In this document: piece after piece, positions 1 to 7,026 of the stretch
Numbering within the stretch: the first letter of the stretch is position 1
How the letters are laid out: each line of letters starts with the position of its first letter
Assembly: GCA_900548515.1 (NCBI GenBank)
Contig: URKU01000062.1
Span: 1-11,388, forward strand
DNA from: an uncultured Collinsella sp.
GTDB taxonomy: Bacteria; Actinomycetota; Coriobacteriia; Coriobacteriales; Coriobacteriaceae
DNA length: 11,388 nt
Direction: 5' to 3'
Position numbers and translations under genes: made by a program
Notes under the pieces: model-generated
What the model saw: only the letters and a program-made list of their open reading frames with translations
Told to the model about the DNA's origin: nothing
Database searches by the model: none

Positions 1-2026
1 CGCCCTGGTGCTGGCGCAGGCCGGCTGGACCGCGCTGTGCGAGCGCGAGCTGACTGCCGATGATTACGAAAACGAAGCCCTGCCCACGCTGGTCGATGCC
101 TCGTGCGCAGGCGGCGGTCTGCTGTTGGAGGCCGTGAACATTCTGACCGACCGCGCCCCGGGCGCCGCACGCGAGCGCTGGGGCTTTGAGGGCTGGCAGC
201 TGCACGACGCCGCTCTGTGGGAGCAGTTGCTTGCCGAGGCACGCGAACGCGAGGCGGCAGCACGCGAGCGCCAGGCACGCATCGTGGCCGTGGATGTTGA
301 CCCCGCCGCCCGCAAGACCGCTGAGCGCATGGTCAAGTGCGCCGGCTACAAGCGCTTTGTCGATTTTTGCGCCGCCAAGTGCGCCGCCGTGCTGGACCAT
401 GCGGGCGCCGTCGCCGGTGCCGCCGTGGTCGCAGACACCACCGAAACCCCGCTTTCGCTCATGCACGACGCCATGACGCTGGTCGGTGAGCTGCGCCGCG
501 CGCCCGAGCTTGCCTCGGCACCGGTCGCCGCGCTCACCCGCGATGGCCTTATGGCCCGCGCACTCCATGCCGAGCCCGCGCGCTCCATTGCCGTCATGCC
601 CAATAACGAGGAGGCGGCTATTGAGGTTTGGCCTTCGCTCGACCATGCCGCCGCAGCGTTTGAGGCTGCGACCAGCGCGGATACCGAGGCCGAGGTTACG
701 GATGCCAACGAAACCAACGATGAAGCCGCCGCTTCCGCCATGCCCGAACCTGCTGCCACGCTCGACCTGGGCGACGGCAAGCCGCTGCCCGTGCTCATCC
801 CCGAGTCGGAGCAGTTCGCCAACCGCCTGCGCAAGAATGCCCGTCTGCGCCGCAAGTGGGCAAAGCGCGAGGGCGTGAGCTGCTACCGCGTCTACGATGC
901 CGACCTACCCGACTACTCCGCCGCCATCGACCTGTACGAAGGCTGCCCGCAGACGCCGGGCCGCTGGCTCGTCATCGCCGAATACGCCGCGCCCAAGACC
1001 ATCGACCCCGCACTGGCCCAGGCCCGTATGCTCGACATTCTGGCCATCGCGCCGCGCATCCTGGATGTTCCGGCCGAGCACGTGCACGCCAAGGCCCGCA
1101 TGCGTTCGCGCGGTGGCTCTCAGTACGGCAAGCAGGGTGCCGGCAAGGGCGCGTCGGGCGAGCGCGCCAATATCGCACGCCGTCGTCTGCCGCTCATCGA
1201 AGAGGGCGGCCTCACCTTTGCCGTCAACTTTGACGACTATCTGGATGTGGGCATCTTCCTGGACCACCGCGTCACCCGCAACCTGGTGCGCGAGCACGCC
1301 AAGCAGGCGCGCCGCTTCCTCAACCTGTTCGCCTACACCGGCACCGCCACCTGCTACGCAGCCGACGGCGGCGTCGAGGAGACCGTGACGGTCGACCTTT
1401 CCAACACCTACTTGGACTGGGCCGAGCGCAACATGCGCCAGAACGGCTTTGTGGGGCCGCAGCATCACTTTGTGCGCGACGACGTGCTCGCCTGGATTCG
1501 TGACCAGCGCCAGACGCGCAACCGCTGGGACCTGATCTTTGTCGACCCGCCCACGTTCTCGAACTCGTCCAAGATGGGCCGCCGCACCTGGGATGTCCAG
1601 CGCGACCATGTTGAGCTTTTGGCCGGCGTATCGCGCCTGCTCGCACAGGGCGGCCACGCCATCTTTAGCTGCAACCTGCGTGGCTTCCGCCCCGAGACGC
1701 GCAAGCTCGCGCGCGCGGGCGTCGTGCTGGAGAACATTACGGCGCAAACCATCCCAGAGGACTTCGCGCGCAACCAGAAGGTGCACCATTGCTATATCGT
1801 GCGCCGCCTGCCCATCGAGGACGCCATGGCCGAGGTCGGCTTTAGCGCCGAGGAGATTGCCGAGCGAACCGAGGAGCTGCGCAACCCCGAGGCGCGCAAG
1901 CCTCGCGCAACGGCGCCCGCGCACGCGCAGACCGGTGACCGAGGACCGCACTGCGACGACAAGCCTGCCTGCTCAGGCAAGCCCAAAAAGAAGAAGTTCT
2001 ACGCCAGCAAGCCCAAGGACAAATAG
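1..2026 (+). CDS. rlmKL: RlmK/L-type 23S rRNA methyltransferase, 5'-truncated by the window edge; RlmL half lacks its catalytic motif
   Basis: The frame is open from the left edge and stops with TAG at 2024-2026, so this is the 3' part of a larger gene; the N-terminal THUMP region is missing. Residues below are counted from the codon at position 8. In Enterobacteria the fused protein makes m2G2445 (RlmL) and m7G2069 (RlmK) in 23S rRNA. Residues 28-135 match the RlmL Rossmann core: LVDASCAGGG replaces the usual LLDPMCGSG, and TDRAPG and RWGF follow. The NPPY motif expected near residue 143 reads DTTE. Residues 270-302 (FANRLRKN, YRVYDADLPDY) open the RlmK half. It keeps its AdoMet loop FLNLFAYTGTAT (437-448), DPPTFSNS (513-520) and QRDH (531-534). 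A tail of about 70 residues ends in a Lys-rich stretch that E. coli RlmKL lacks. Family assignment is firm. RlmL activity is doubtful; RlmK activity is likely. Confidence 0.92.
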   Translation, partial: ALVLAQAGWTALCERELTADDYENEALPTLVDASCAGGGLLLEAVNILTDRAPGAARERWGFEGWQLHDAALWEQLLAEAREREAAARERQARIVAVDVDPAARKTAERMVKCAGYKRFVDFCAAKCAAVLDHAGAVAGAAVVADTTETPLSLMHDAMTLVGELRRAPELASAPVAALTRDGLMARALHAEPARSIAVMPNNEEAAIEVWPSLDHAAAAFEAATSADTEAEVTDANETNDEAAASAMPEPAATLDLGDGKPLPVLIPESEQFANRLRKNARLRRKWAKREGVSCYRVYDADLPDYSAAIDLYEGCPQTPGRWLVIAEYAAPKTIDPALAQARMLDILAIAPRILDVPAEHVHAKARMRSRGGSQYGKQGAGKGASGERANIARRRLPLIEEGGLTFAVNFDDYLDVGIFLDHRVTRNLVREHAKQARRFLNLFAYTGTATCYAADGGVEETVTVDLSNTYLDWAERNMRQNGFVGPQHHFVRDDVLAWIRDQRQTRNRWDLIFVDPPTFSNSSKMGRRTWDVQRDHVELLAGVSRLLAQGGHAIFSCNLRGFRPETRKLARAGVVLENITAQTIPEDFARNQKVHHCYIVRRLPIEDAMAEVGFSAEEIAERTEELRNPEARKPRATAPAHAQTGDRGPHCDDKPACSGKPKKKKFYASKPKDK

Positions 2027-2030
2027 ACAA

Positions 2031-2097
2031 AGTTGCGGTGGAATACGGACTGTTTTGCCTGGAATTAGGCAAATTTAGACCGTATTTCACCGCAACT
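2031..2097. terminator. Long hairpin between convergent genes, possible bidirectional terminator or extragenic palindrome
   Basis: The 18-base arms are agttgcggtggaatacgg (2031-2048) and ccgtatttcaccgcaact (2080-2097). They pair completely with one G-U wobble. A second stem, tttgcct (2054-2060) with aggcaaa (2067-2073), caps the structure. It starts four bases after the rlmKL stop and ends 24 bases before the kdpE-like stop, so it separates two converging genes. No T-tract follows on either strand, so classical intrinsic termination is not certain. It could instead be a dispersed palindromic element. Confidence 0.5.
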
Positions 2098-2121
2098 CAT
2101 ATTGGGATGGCGGATGCCGAC

Positions 2122-2835
2122 CTATCCCTGGATGACCAATCGGTAACCAATACCCACGTGCGTCTGGATATAGCGCGGATGCGCGGGGTCGGACTCGATC
2201 TTCTTGCGCAGCGTGCCCATAAAGACGCGCAGGCTCGCCAGGTCGCTCTTAGTTGCCGTGCCCCAAATCTCGTGCAGGATAAACTGGTGCGTCAGTACCT
2301 TGTCGGCGTTATGCGCCAGCAGGCACAGGAGCTTATACTCGATCGGCGTCAGATGCAGTTCCTCGCCATCCATCGTGGCGATGCCGGCATCAAAATCGAT
2401 ATGCAGCTCACCGGTATCGAACGAGCCCTCGGAGACAACGCCGCCCGTCTGCGCATACGAAAGGCGCCTGAGCGTCGTGCGAATGCGCGCGAGCAGTTCC
2501 TCGACCGAAAACGGCTTGGTCAGGTAGTCGTCGGCACCGGCATCGAGCGCGCGGATTTTGTCCGCGTCCTCGCTGCGCGCCGAGACCACGATAATCGGCA
2601 TGCCCGACCATGCGCGCACCGACTCCACCACCTTGACGCCGTCCATATCGGGCAGGCCCAGATCGAGCAGCACAATGCTCGGCGTCTGCGACGAGGCGGC
2701 GGCGATAGCGGCATGGGCGGTCTCCACAGCCATATGGCGCAAGCCGTGCGCCTCGAGCGCGGCAACAATAAGATTGCGGACGGCGGGGTCGTCCTCAACG
2801 ACCAAGATGAGCGGTTTTACGGCAGAGTTCGGCAC
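2122..2835 (-). CDS. kdpE: KdpE-like OmpR-family response regulator
   Basis: A protein of 237 residues if translation starts at the GTG at 2833-2835. That start has an AAGGAG site seven bases upstream, inside the end of the kinase gene. A longer in-frame start at 2916 lies wholly within the kinase gene and is unlikely. The receiver domain is at about residues 8-122: acidic pocket E14-D15-D16, phospho-acceptor D58 in LLDLGLPD, S85 and K107 in TKPFS. The winged-helix DNA-binding domain is at about 140-235, with LTPIEYKLL, VFMGTLRKKIE and HVGIGYRL closely resembling KdpE. It would bind DNA after phosphorylation by the adjacent kinase. The usual target, kdpFABC, is not in the window; kup lies in the same block and is a candidate target by inference. 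The length is close to E. coli KdpE (225 residues). The subfamily is well supported; the regulon is not. Confidence 0.9.
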   Translation of the reverse strand: MPNSAVKPLILVVEDDPAVRNLIVAALEAHGLRHMAVETAHAAIAAASSQTPSIVLLDLGLPDMDGVKVVESVRAWSGMPIIVVSARSEDADKIRALDAGADDYLTKPFSVEELLARIRTTLRRLSYAQTGGVVSEGSFDTGELHIDFDAGIATMDGEELHLTPIEYKLLCLLAHNADKVLTHQFILHEIWGTATKSDLASLRVFMGTLRKKIESDPAHPRYIQTHVGIGYRLVIQG

Positions 2836-2839
2836 AGCG

Positions 2840-4465
2840 CTACTCCTTATCAAACGAAACGTCGGCGGCAGGAAGCTCAATCGTAAAGACCGAGCCGTGC
2901 GGGTCCGCCGCGGCAACCTCTATGCTACCGCCATGTGCCAACGCAATGGAACGGCAGAGCGAAAGACCCAGGCCAACGCTGCGGTGGCTGTCGGCCAGAC
3001 CATGGTTGGCGGTATAGAACGACTCAAAGATCCGCTCGCGATCCTCGGGTGCGATGCCCGGACCATCATCGGCCACCGAGCACGCCACGCGTCCATCGTC
3101 GACGCTAATCGAAATCACGATATGCGAACCCGCGGGCGTATAGGTGATGGCGTTGTTCACCAGATTGACCACCAGCTGCACCATCAGGCGCGCATCGACG
3201 TTGACGAGCGCCGGCTCATCGCACGCCACCACCTTAAGGTCGTGCTCGCGCACGGCCGGATTTACGTGGCGCAGCGCCTCCTCGACGATATCGTCCATGA
3301 GCTCGAGCGTGGTCGACAGGCGCATACCGCCACCCTCGAGCTTGGTGATGGCGAGCAGATTCTCGACGGTGGCGTTGAGCCACAGCGCATCCGAGCGAAT
3401 GGATAGAAGCAGGCCGCGGCGCGTCTGGGCATCGAGCACCGCGGTGCCGGTCGAGCCCTGGTCGAGCAGCACGTCGGCATTGCCCGAAATACTGGTGAGC
3501 GGCGTACGCAGATCGTGCGAGATGGAGCGCAGTAGGTTGGCGCGCAGCTGCTCGTTTTTTGCAAGCACCGCCGCCTCCTCGCGGGCCTCCATGGCGCGAG
3601 CGCGATCAAGTGCCAGCTCGCCTTCGCTCACGATGGCATCGGCAAGTGTTCGCTCCTCGTGCGTCAGCACGTCGGGCTCGGCAACGATAGCCAGCACGCC
3701 CACCACCGAGGCGGGGTCGCCCGAGCGCGCGAAGCCGTCGCCTGTGCGAACCGTCAGGTAGATGCCATAAAACGCCGAGCCGCCAAACGTGGCGTCGAGC
3801 GGCGTTCCCACATAGGCGGACGCCGAGAGCCGCGGCGGCATCTGCGGCGCCAGTTCGTGCACCGGTGCAGCATCGCCCACGGCCGTGTATGTCGAACGCG
3901 GCAGCAGGTCATCGCCCTCGGCGTCGGCGCTGTACCACACGACCGGACAGCCCGAAAGACGCGCCAGCTGCGTGGCCATGGCGTGAACGATCTGCTGCTC
4001 GTCGGCGCAGCGCTGCAGCATGCGGTTGGTCTCGAGCACCATATGCGTGCGACGGTCGCTGGCGGCAGCCTGCGCCAAGGCCCGGCGCAGGGCTAACGCA
4101 ATCGAGCTCGATACAAGCGAGACCACAAACATGATGAAGAACATGCCGGGATAGCCGCGGTCGATAAGCGACAGCGAGTAGCGCGGGTCGACAAACAAGA
4201 AGTTGTAGAGCGCCACGGCGGCAGCCGAGCTCAGCAAGCAATACAGGCGACTCCAGGTAAAGAATGCGCACAGCTGCACGGCGAACACATAGACGATCAT
4301 GATGCTCGGCGCGAGACCCGGATGGTCGAGCAGCGCGCCCACAATCGTCGCCGCCACCAACAGCCCCACCGACACGCAGGCGTCATACAGAGGAGTGCGG
4401 CGCGTCAGCGTTGTGCGCCGCCACCAAAAGCTATCGGCAATATCGCCGTCCGTACGGACGTCCAT
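2840..4465 (-). CDS. kdpD: Short KdpD-like sensor histidine kinase (DUF4118 membrane domain, GAF-like region, HisKA, HATPase)
   Basis: A protein of 541 residues. About four membrane spans lie at residues 30-48, 53-69, 74-92 and 108-127. YNFLFVDPRYSLSL (87-100) is typical of the KdpD DUF4118 membrane block. A GAF-like region covers about 140-290. The dimerisation and phospho-acceptor segment has SISHDLRTPL with H317. The ATPase has the N box NLVNNAITYTP (434-444), DDGPGI (466-471) and GLGLSL (498-503). Full-length KdpD in E. coli is 894 residues and begins with a KdpD nucleotide-binding domain and a USP-like domain. Both are absent here, and the start is preceded by non-coding palindromic sequence, so this looks like a genuinely short form. 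It most likely phosphorylates the regulator encoded four bases downstream. The sensed signal (K+, turgor or another envelope cue) is inferred from family and from nearby kup. Confidence 0.88.
   Translation of the reverse strand: MDVRTDGDIADSFWWRRTTLTRRTPLYDACVSVGLLVAATIVGALLDHPGLAPSIMIVYVFAVQLCAFFTWSRLYCLLSSAAAVALYNFLFVDPRYSLSLIDRGYPGMFFIMFVVSLVSSSIALALRRALAQAAASDRRTHMVLETNRMLQRCADEQQIVHAMATQLARLSGCPVVWYSADAEGDDLLPRSTYTAVGDAAPVHELAPQMPPRLSASAYVGTPLDATFGGSAFYGIYLTVRTGDGFARSGDPASVVGVLAIVAEPDVLTHEERTLADAIVSEGELALDRARAMEAREEAAVLAKNEQLRANLLRSISHDLRTPLTSISGNADVLLDQGSTGTAVLDAQTRRGLLLSIRSDALWLNATVENLLAITKLEGGGMRLSTTLELMDDIVEEALRHVNPAVREHDLKVVACDEPALVNVDARLMVQLVVNLVNNAITYTPAGSHIVISISVDDGRVACSVADDGPGIAPEDRERIFESFYTANHGLADSHRSVGLGLSLCRSIALAHGGSIEVAAADPHGSVFTIELPAADVSFDKE
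2843..2848 (-). promoter_or_regulatory. Ribosome binding site that sets the kdpE-like start
   Basis: AAGGAG on the minus strand overlaps the last two sense codons of the kinase gene (AAG GAG, then TAG). It sits seven bases before the GTG at 2835. This fixes the regulator start and suggests translational coupling to the kinase, whose stop is four bases upstream of that GTG. Confidence 0.8.
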
Positions 4466-4493
4466 CAGCGCCCCGCCCCTCTCTCAAAAACAA

Positions 4494-4545
4494 AAACCAC
4501 CACAAAGGGACAGGCACCTTTGTGGTGGTTTCCCTTGTGGTGGTT
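4494..4545. repeat. REP-like intergenic palindrome, copy 1, with an extra half-arm
   Basis: The 15-base perfect arms are aaaccaccacaaagg (4494-4508) and cctttgtggtggttt (4517-4531), around the loop gacaggca. A further direct copy of the right arm, ttgtggtggtt (4535-4545), follows. It lies between the small membrane protein gene and the kinase gene, both on the minus strand. Its core is nearly the same as in the palindrome at 6993-7023. No T-tract follows, so a dispersed repeat is more likely than an intrinsic terminator, although it could act as an RNA hairpin that protects or attenuates transcripts. Confidence 0.7.
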
Positions 4546-4576
4546 CCAAGTGTATAGCCTTTGCAACCGGCGGTCG

Positions 4577-4771
4577 CTAGACAAACAGCACGTGCGCGAG
4601 TAGGGCACACACGCACACTGCTCCAAATACCAGTGCCACAATCGAGATCACGCGGTCGGCCATATCCATGTTGGCCCGATTCGTAAAGAACCGATCTTCG
4701 ACGGCATCGGCGCGTGCCTCGCGCACCAGCTCGGTCGCAAGATCGCAACCGTCAAGCACCTTTGCATCCAT
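4577..4771 (-). CDS. Small membrane protein of unknown function between kup and the kdpD-like gene
   Basis: A protein of 64 residues from the ATG at 4771, chosen because GGGAGG stands five bases upstream; an in-frame start at 4801 has no comparable site. I do not recognise the protein. Residues 1-40 are soluble and charged (VREARADAVEDRFFTNR). Residues 41-64 form one strongly hydrophobic segment that runs to the C-terminus and contains two cysteines. The shape is that of a C-terminally anchored single-span protein with its N-terminal part probably in the cytoplasm. It lies 69 bases after kup and 111 bases before the kinase gene, all on one strand, with a palindrome in the second gap. It is too long for and unlike KdpF. 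A role in modulating Kup or the kinase is only a guess from position. The clear ribosome binding site and the composition suggest it is translated. Confidence 0.7.
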   Translation of the reverse strand: MDAKVLDGCDLATELVREARADAVEDRFFTNRANMDMADRVISIVALVFGAVCVCALLAHVLFV

Positions 4772-4830
4772 GGTTTCCTCCCAGGACTCAATCCCCGTCA
4801 ATACAAGCCCGCCCGTTCGCAGACAAACCT

Positions 4831-4853
4831 CGAGCGTCGACTACGGCCGCTCG
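4831..4853 (-). terminator. Weak hairpin spanning the end of kup
   Basis: Six-base arms cgagcg (4831-4836) and cgctcg (4848-4853) flank the kup stop codon. On the minus strand only the weak T-rich stretch ggtttgtctg follows. It may reduce read-through from kup into the small membrane protein gene, but the stem is short and the evidence is thin. Confidence 0.25.
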
Positions 4854-6868
4854 TTGGGAGCCAGGCGCTGCATCTTGTTCACGGCCTTAAACTTGGTGAA
4901 CAGCGGCACGTACTCAAAGCTCACGTTGGAGTTCTCCAGGCCGTACCAGCGTGCGGGCGTGCCGGCGGCGCGGCGGATGATGTACTTGAGCGTGATGGCC
5001 GTACGCTCGCTGGGCTCCACATCGCTTTCGGGCGCCAGAAGCTTACGGATCAGGACGAACTTGAACGTACCGATGTTACCCGGATCCTTGTAGACCGAGT
5101 AGTCATGCGTCTGCGGCGGCAGCTCGCCGGTGGCAGCCAGGTCCTGAACGACCTGACGCAGATAGGCATTGACGCGCTGGTTAATCTTGTAGCCCAGGTA
5201 CAGATGCACGCGGAACACGTAGTCGGTGCCGAACGTCTCGACCGAATAGGCAAAGGTATGCGGCTCGTCCATGGTCTCGACATTCACGAACCACCAGGCG
5301 CGAGCGCGCTTGGGATGCTTGTCCAAGATCGAGTAGACAATGTCGCGGTCGATATAGTCGGTATGGGTGTCCTTGGTCAGGTACACGATGTTGTCGCTCA
5401 GGCGCTCGTAGCGATCGTCATCGCGCAGGCGCTTGAGCTGCGGCAGGTAGCTGCGCAGCGGCAGCAGCGTAAACTGGCGCTGCTCAACAGCCGTACCGTT
5501 GTACCAGCACACCATAATGCCCATGATGAGTGCAGCCATGAGGATGGTGAAGTAGCCGCCGTGGAAGAACTTGGTGAGCGAGCTCACGAAGAAGAAGCCT
5601 TCGAGCAAAAGGAAGAAGGCTGCGAAGATCCACGGAGCAACCTTGAGCTTACGCTCCTCGTGCAGGTAGAAGAAGAGCAGCAGCGTGGTGCACATCATGG
5701 TGAGCGTAATGGCCAGGCCGTATGCGGCCTCCATGTGCGCCGAGTTCTGGAACAGCAGCACCACGATGACGCAGCCCACGAGCATAACGTTGTTGACCAT
5801 GGGGATGTAGAGCTGGCCCTTGGTCTCGGCAGGATAGAAGACCTGCATGTGAGGCATGAGGTCCAGACGGCTGGCCTCGGATACCAGCGAGAAGGCGCCG
5901 GTGATGAGAGCCTGCGAGGCAATGATGGCCGCGACGGTGGAAAGGCCGACGGCAAAGGGACGCAGGCCCGGGGCGAGCATCTGGTAGAACGGGTTGAGAT
6001 CGGCAATGCCCATGAGCTCGGGGTTGGCAGCGTTGTTCATAAGCCAAGCGCCCTGGCCCATATAGGACAGCAGCAGGCAGCACTTAACGAACGGCCAGGT
6101 AGCGTAGATATTGCCGCGGCCGACGTGGCCCATGTCGGAGTAGAGCGCCTCGGCACCGGTGGTGGCGAGGAAGCAGCTGCCCAGAATCATGATGCCCGCG
6201 TGGTTGTTGGGGCTCAACAAAAAGGCGATGCCGCGGAGCGGGTTGAGGCACAGCAGCACGGCGGGGTGCTGTAAGACAAAGAACAGACCCGTGCCGCCCA
6301 GGAATAGGAACCACAGCGTCATGATGGGGCCAAAGGCGTGACCGATCTTGGCCGTACCGATGCGCTGTACCAAGAAGAGCACGATGATGATGGCGAGCGT
6401 AATGGCGACGACGCGGCCCTGGTCATCGCCCAGCACGGCATGAACCGCCGGGATAGTGCGCAGGCCCTCGATGGCCGTGGTAACGGTAACGGCCGGCGTC
6501 AGGATGCCGTCGGCGAGCAACGCGGCGCCACCCAGCATGGCGGGGATGATAAGCCACTTGCCGCAGCGCCTGACCAGGCTGTACAGGGCAAAGATGCCGC
6601 CCTCACCATGGTTATCGGCGCGCAGCGAGATGAGCACATACTTGATGGTGGTCAGCAACGTGACCGTCCACACGACAAGGGAGAGCGCGCCGAGCACGAA
6701 CTCCTCCGTGACGCTTCCGATGCCGCCGTTGCCGGCAACGAGCGCCTTGGTTACATACATGGGGCTGGTGCCGATATCGCCGTACACCACGCCTAGCGTG
6801 ACGAGCATCGCCGAGATGCTCACAGGAATCGCAGCGTGCGAGGCTGCCTCCTTGGCCTTTTGTTCCAT
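4841..6868 (-). CDS. kup: Kup-family (KUP/HAK/KT) potassium uptake permease
   Basis: A protein of 675 residues from the ATG at 6868. That start has GGAGG ten bases upstream; another in-frame ATG at 6886 would place this ribosome site inside the coding region. Residues 27-36, VVYGDIGTSP, are the family signature in the first membrane span. About twelve hydrophobic segments fill roughly the first 460 residues. A hydrophilic C-terminal domain of about 200 residues follows, as in E. coli Kup (622 residues). The protein should import K+ in symport with protons across the cytoplasmic membrane. It is the first gene of the minus-strand potassium block, ahead of the small membrane protein and the KdpDE-like pair. 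A TATAAT box lies 35 bases upstream. The family assignment is secure; whether the adjacent two-component system controls it is inference. Confidence 0.95.
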   Translation of the reverse strand: MEQKAKEAASHAAIPVSISAMLVTLGVVYGDIGTSPMYVTKALVAGNGGIGSVTEEFVLGALSLVVWTVTLLTTIKYVLISLRADNHGEGGIFALYSLVRRCGKWLIIPAMLGGAALLADGILTPAVTVTTAIEGLRTIPAVHAVLGDDQGRVVAITLAIIIVLFLVQRIGTAKIGHAFGPIMTLWFLFLGGTGLFFVLQHPAVLLCLNPLRGIAFLLSPNNHAGIMILGSCFLATTGAEALYSDMGHVGRGNIYATWPFVKCCLLLSYMGQGAWLMNNAANPELMGIADLNPFYQMLAPGLRPFAVGLSTVAAIIASQALITGAFSLVSEASRLDLMPHMQVFYPAETKGQLYIPMVNNVMLVGCVIVVLLFQNSAHMEAAYGLAITLTMMCTTLLLFFYLHEERKLKVAPWIFAAFFLLLEGFFFVSSLTKFFHGGYFTILMAALIMGIMVCWYNGTAVEQRQFTLLPLRSYLPQLKRLRDDDRYERLSDNIVYLTKDTHTDYIDRDIVYSILDKHPKRARAWWFVNVETMDEPHTFAYSVETFGTDYVFRVHLYLGYKINQRVNAYLRQVVQDLAATGELPPQTHDYSVYKDPGNIGTFKFVLIRKLLAPESDVEPSERTAITLKYIIRRAAGTPARWYGLENSNVSFEYVPLFTKFKAVNKMQRLAPNERP

Positions 6869-6903
6869 AAGCCGGTTTCCTCCCAACTTTAATGTTCGAA
6901 GGG

Positions 6904-6909
6904 ATTATA
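6904..6909 (-). promoter_or_regulatory. Candidate -10 box for kup
   Basis: A perfect TATAAT on the minus strand lies 35 bases before the kup ATG, in an AT-rich stretch (about 6887-6960) that stands out from the GC-rich surroundings. The position expected for a -35 box reads CATTAA at 6927-6932, which is a poor match. An activator such as the nearby KdpE-like regulator could compensate, but no operator is identified. Confidence 0.45.
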
Positions 6910-6992
6910 GGTAATCGGCCCATGATTTAATGTATCGTTTTCCCAGCTAGATAAACATTTATACGGCCTTTAGGCCACCACGGCGATATGGA

Positions 6993-7023
6993 ATGTGACA
7001 AAGGGACTGCACCTTTGTCACAT
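6993..7023. repeat. REP-like intergenic palindrome, copy 2
   Basis: The 12-base perfect arms are atgtgacaaagg (6993-7004) and cctttgtcacat (7012-7023), around the loop gactgca. It starts three bases after the nitroreductase stop codon (7027-7029, minus strand) and lies upstream of the kup promoter region. It shares acaaagggac and gcacctttgt with the palindrome at 4494-4531. No T-tract follows on the minus strand, so terminator function is uncertain. Confidence 0.7.
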
Positions 7024-7026
7024 CCG

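Noticed and set aside
905..1951. 348-codon minus-strand frame opposite rlmKL
   Set aside because: Shadow of the rlmKL gene, no recognisable domains, no ribosome binding site.
2836..2916. Upstream start for the KdpE-like regulator giving 264 residues
   Set aside because: The extra 27 residues would lie wholly within the kinase gene. The GTG at 2835 has an ideal ribosome binding site and gives the normal family length.
4447..4460. Perfect 14-base palindrome cgtccgtacggacg at the start of the kinase gene
   Set aside because: It lies inside codons 2-7 and has no second copy near a promoter, so an operator role cannot be supported.
4299..4603. Plus-strand frames of about 93 codons through the palindrome at 4494-4545
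   Set aside because: They overlap the kinase gene antisense and then read the palindrome as a peptide repeat; no start signal.
5105..6274. 389-codon plus-strand frame opposite kup
   Set aside because: Shadow of kup; the translation is rich in His, Glu, Gln and Val without any motif.
6869..6886. Upstream ATG for kup
   Set aside because: The only good Shine-Dalgarno sequence lies downstream of this ATG and serves the ATG at 6868.
6887..7026. Possible c-di-AMP or other riboswitch in the kup leader
   Set aside because: With the TATAAT at 6904-6909 the leader would be only about 30 bases long, too short for a ydaO-type aptamer, and no known riboswitch core is visible.
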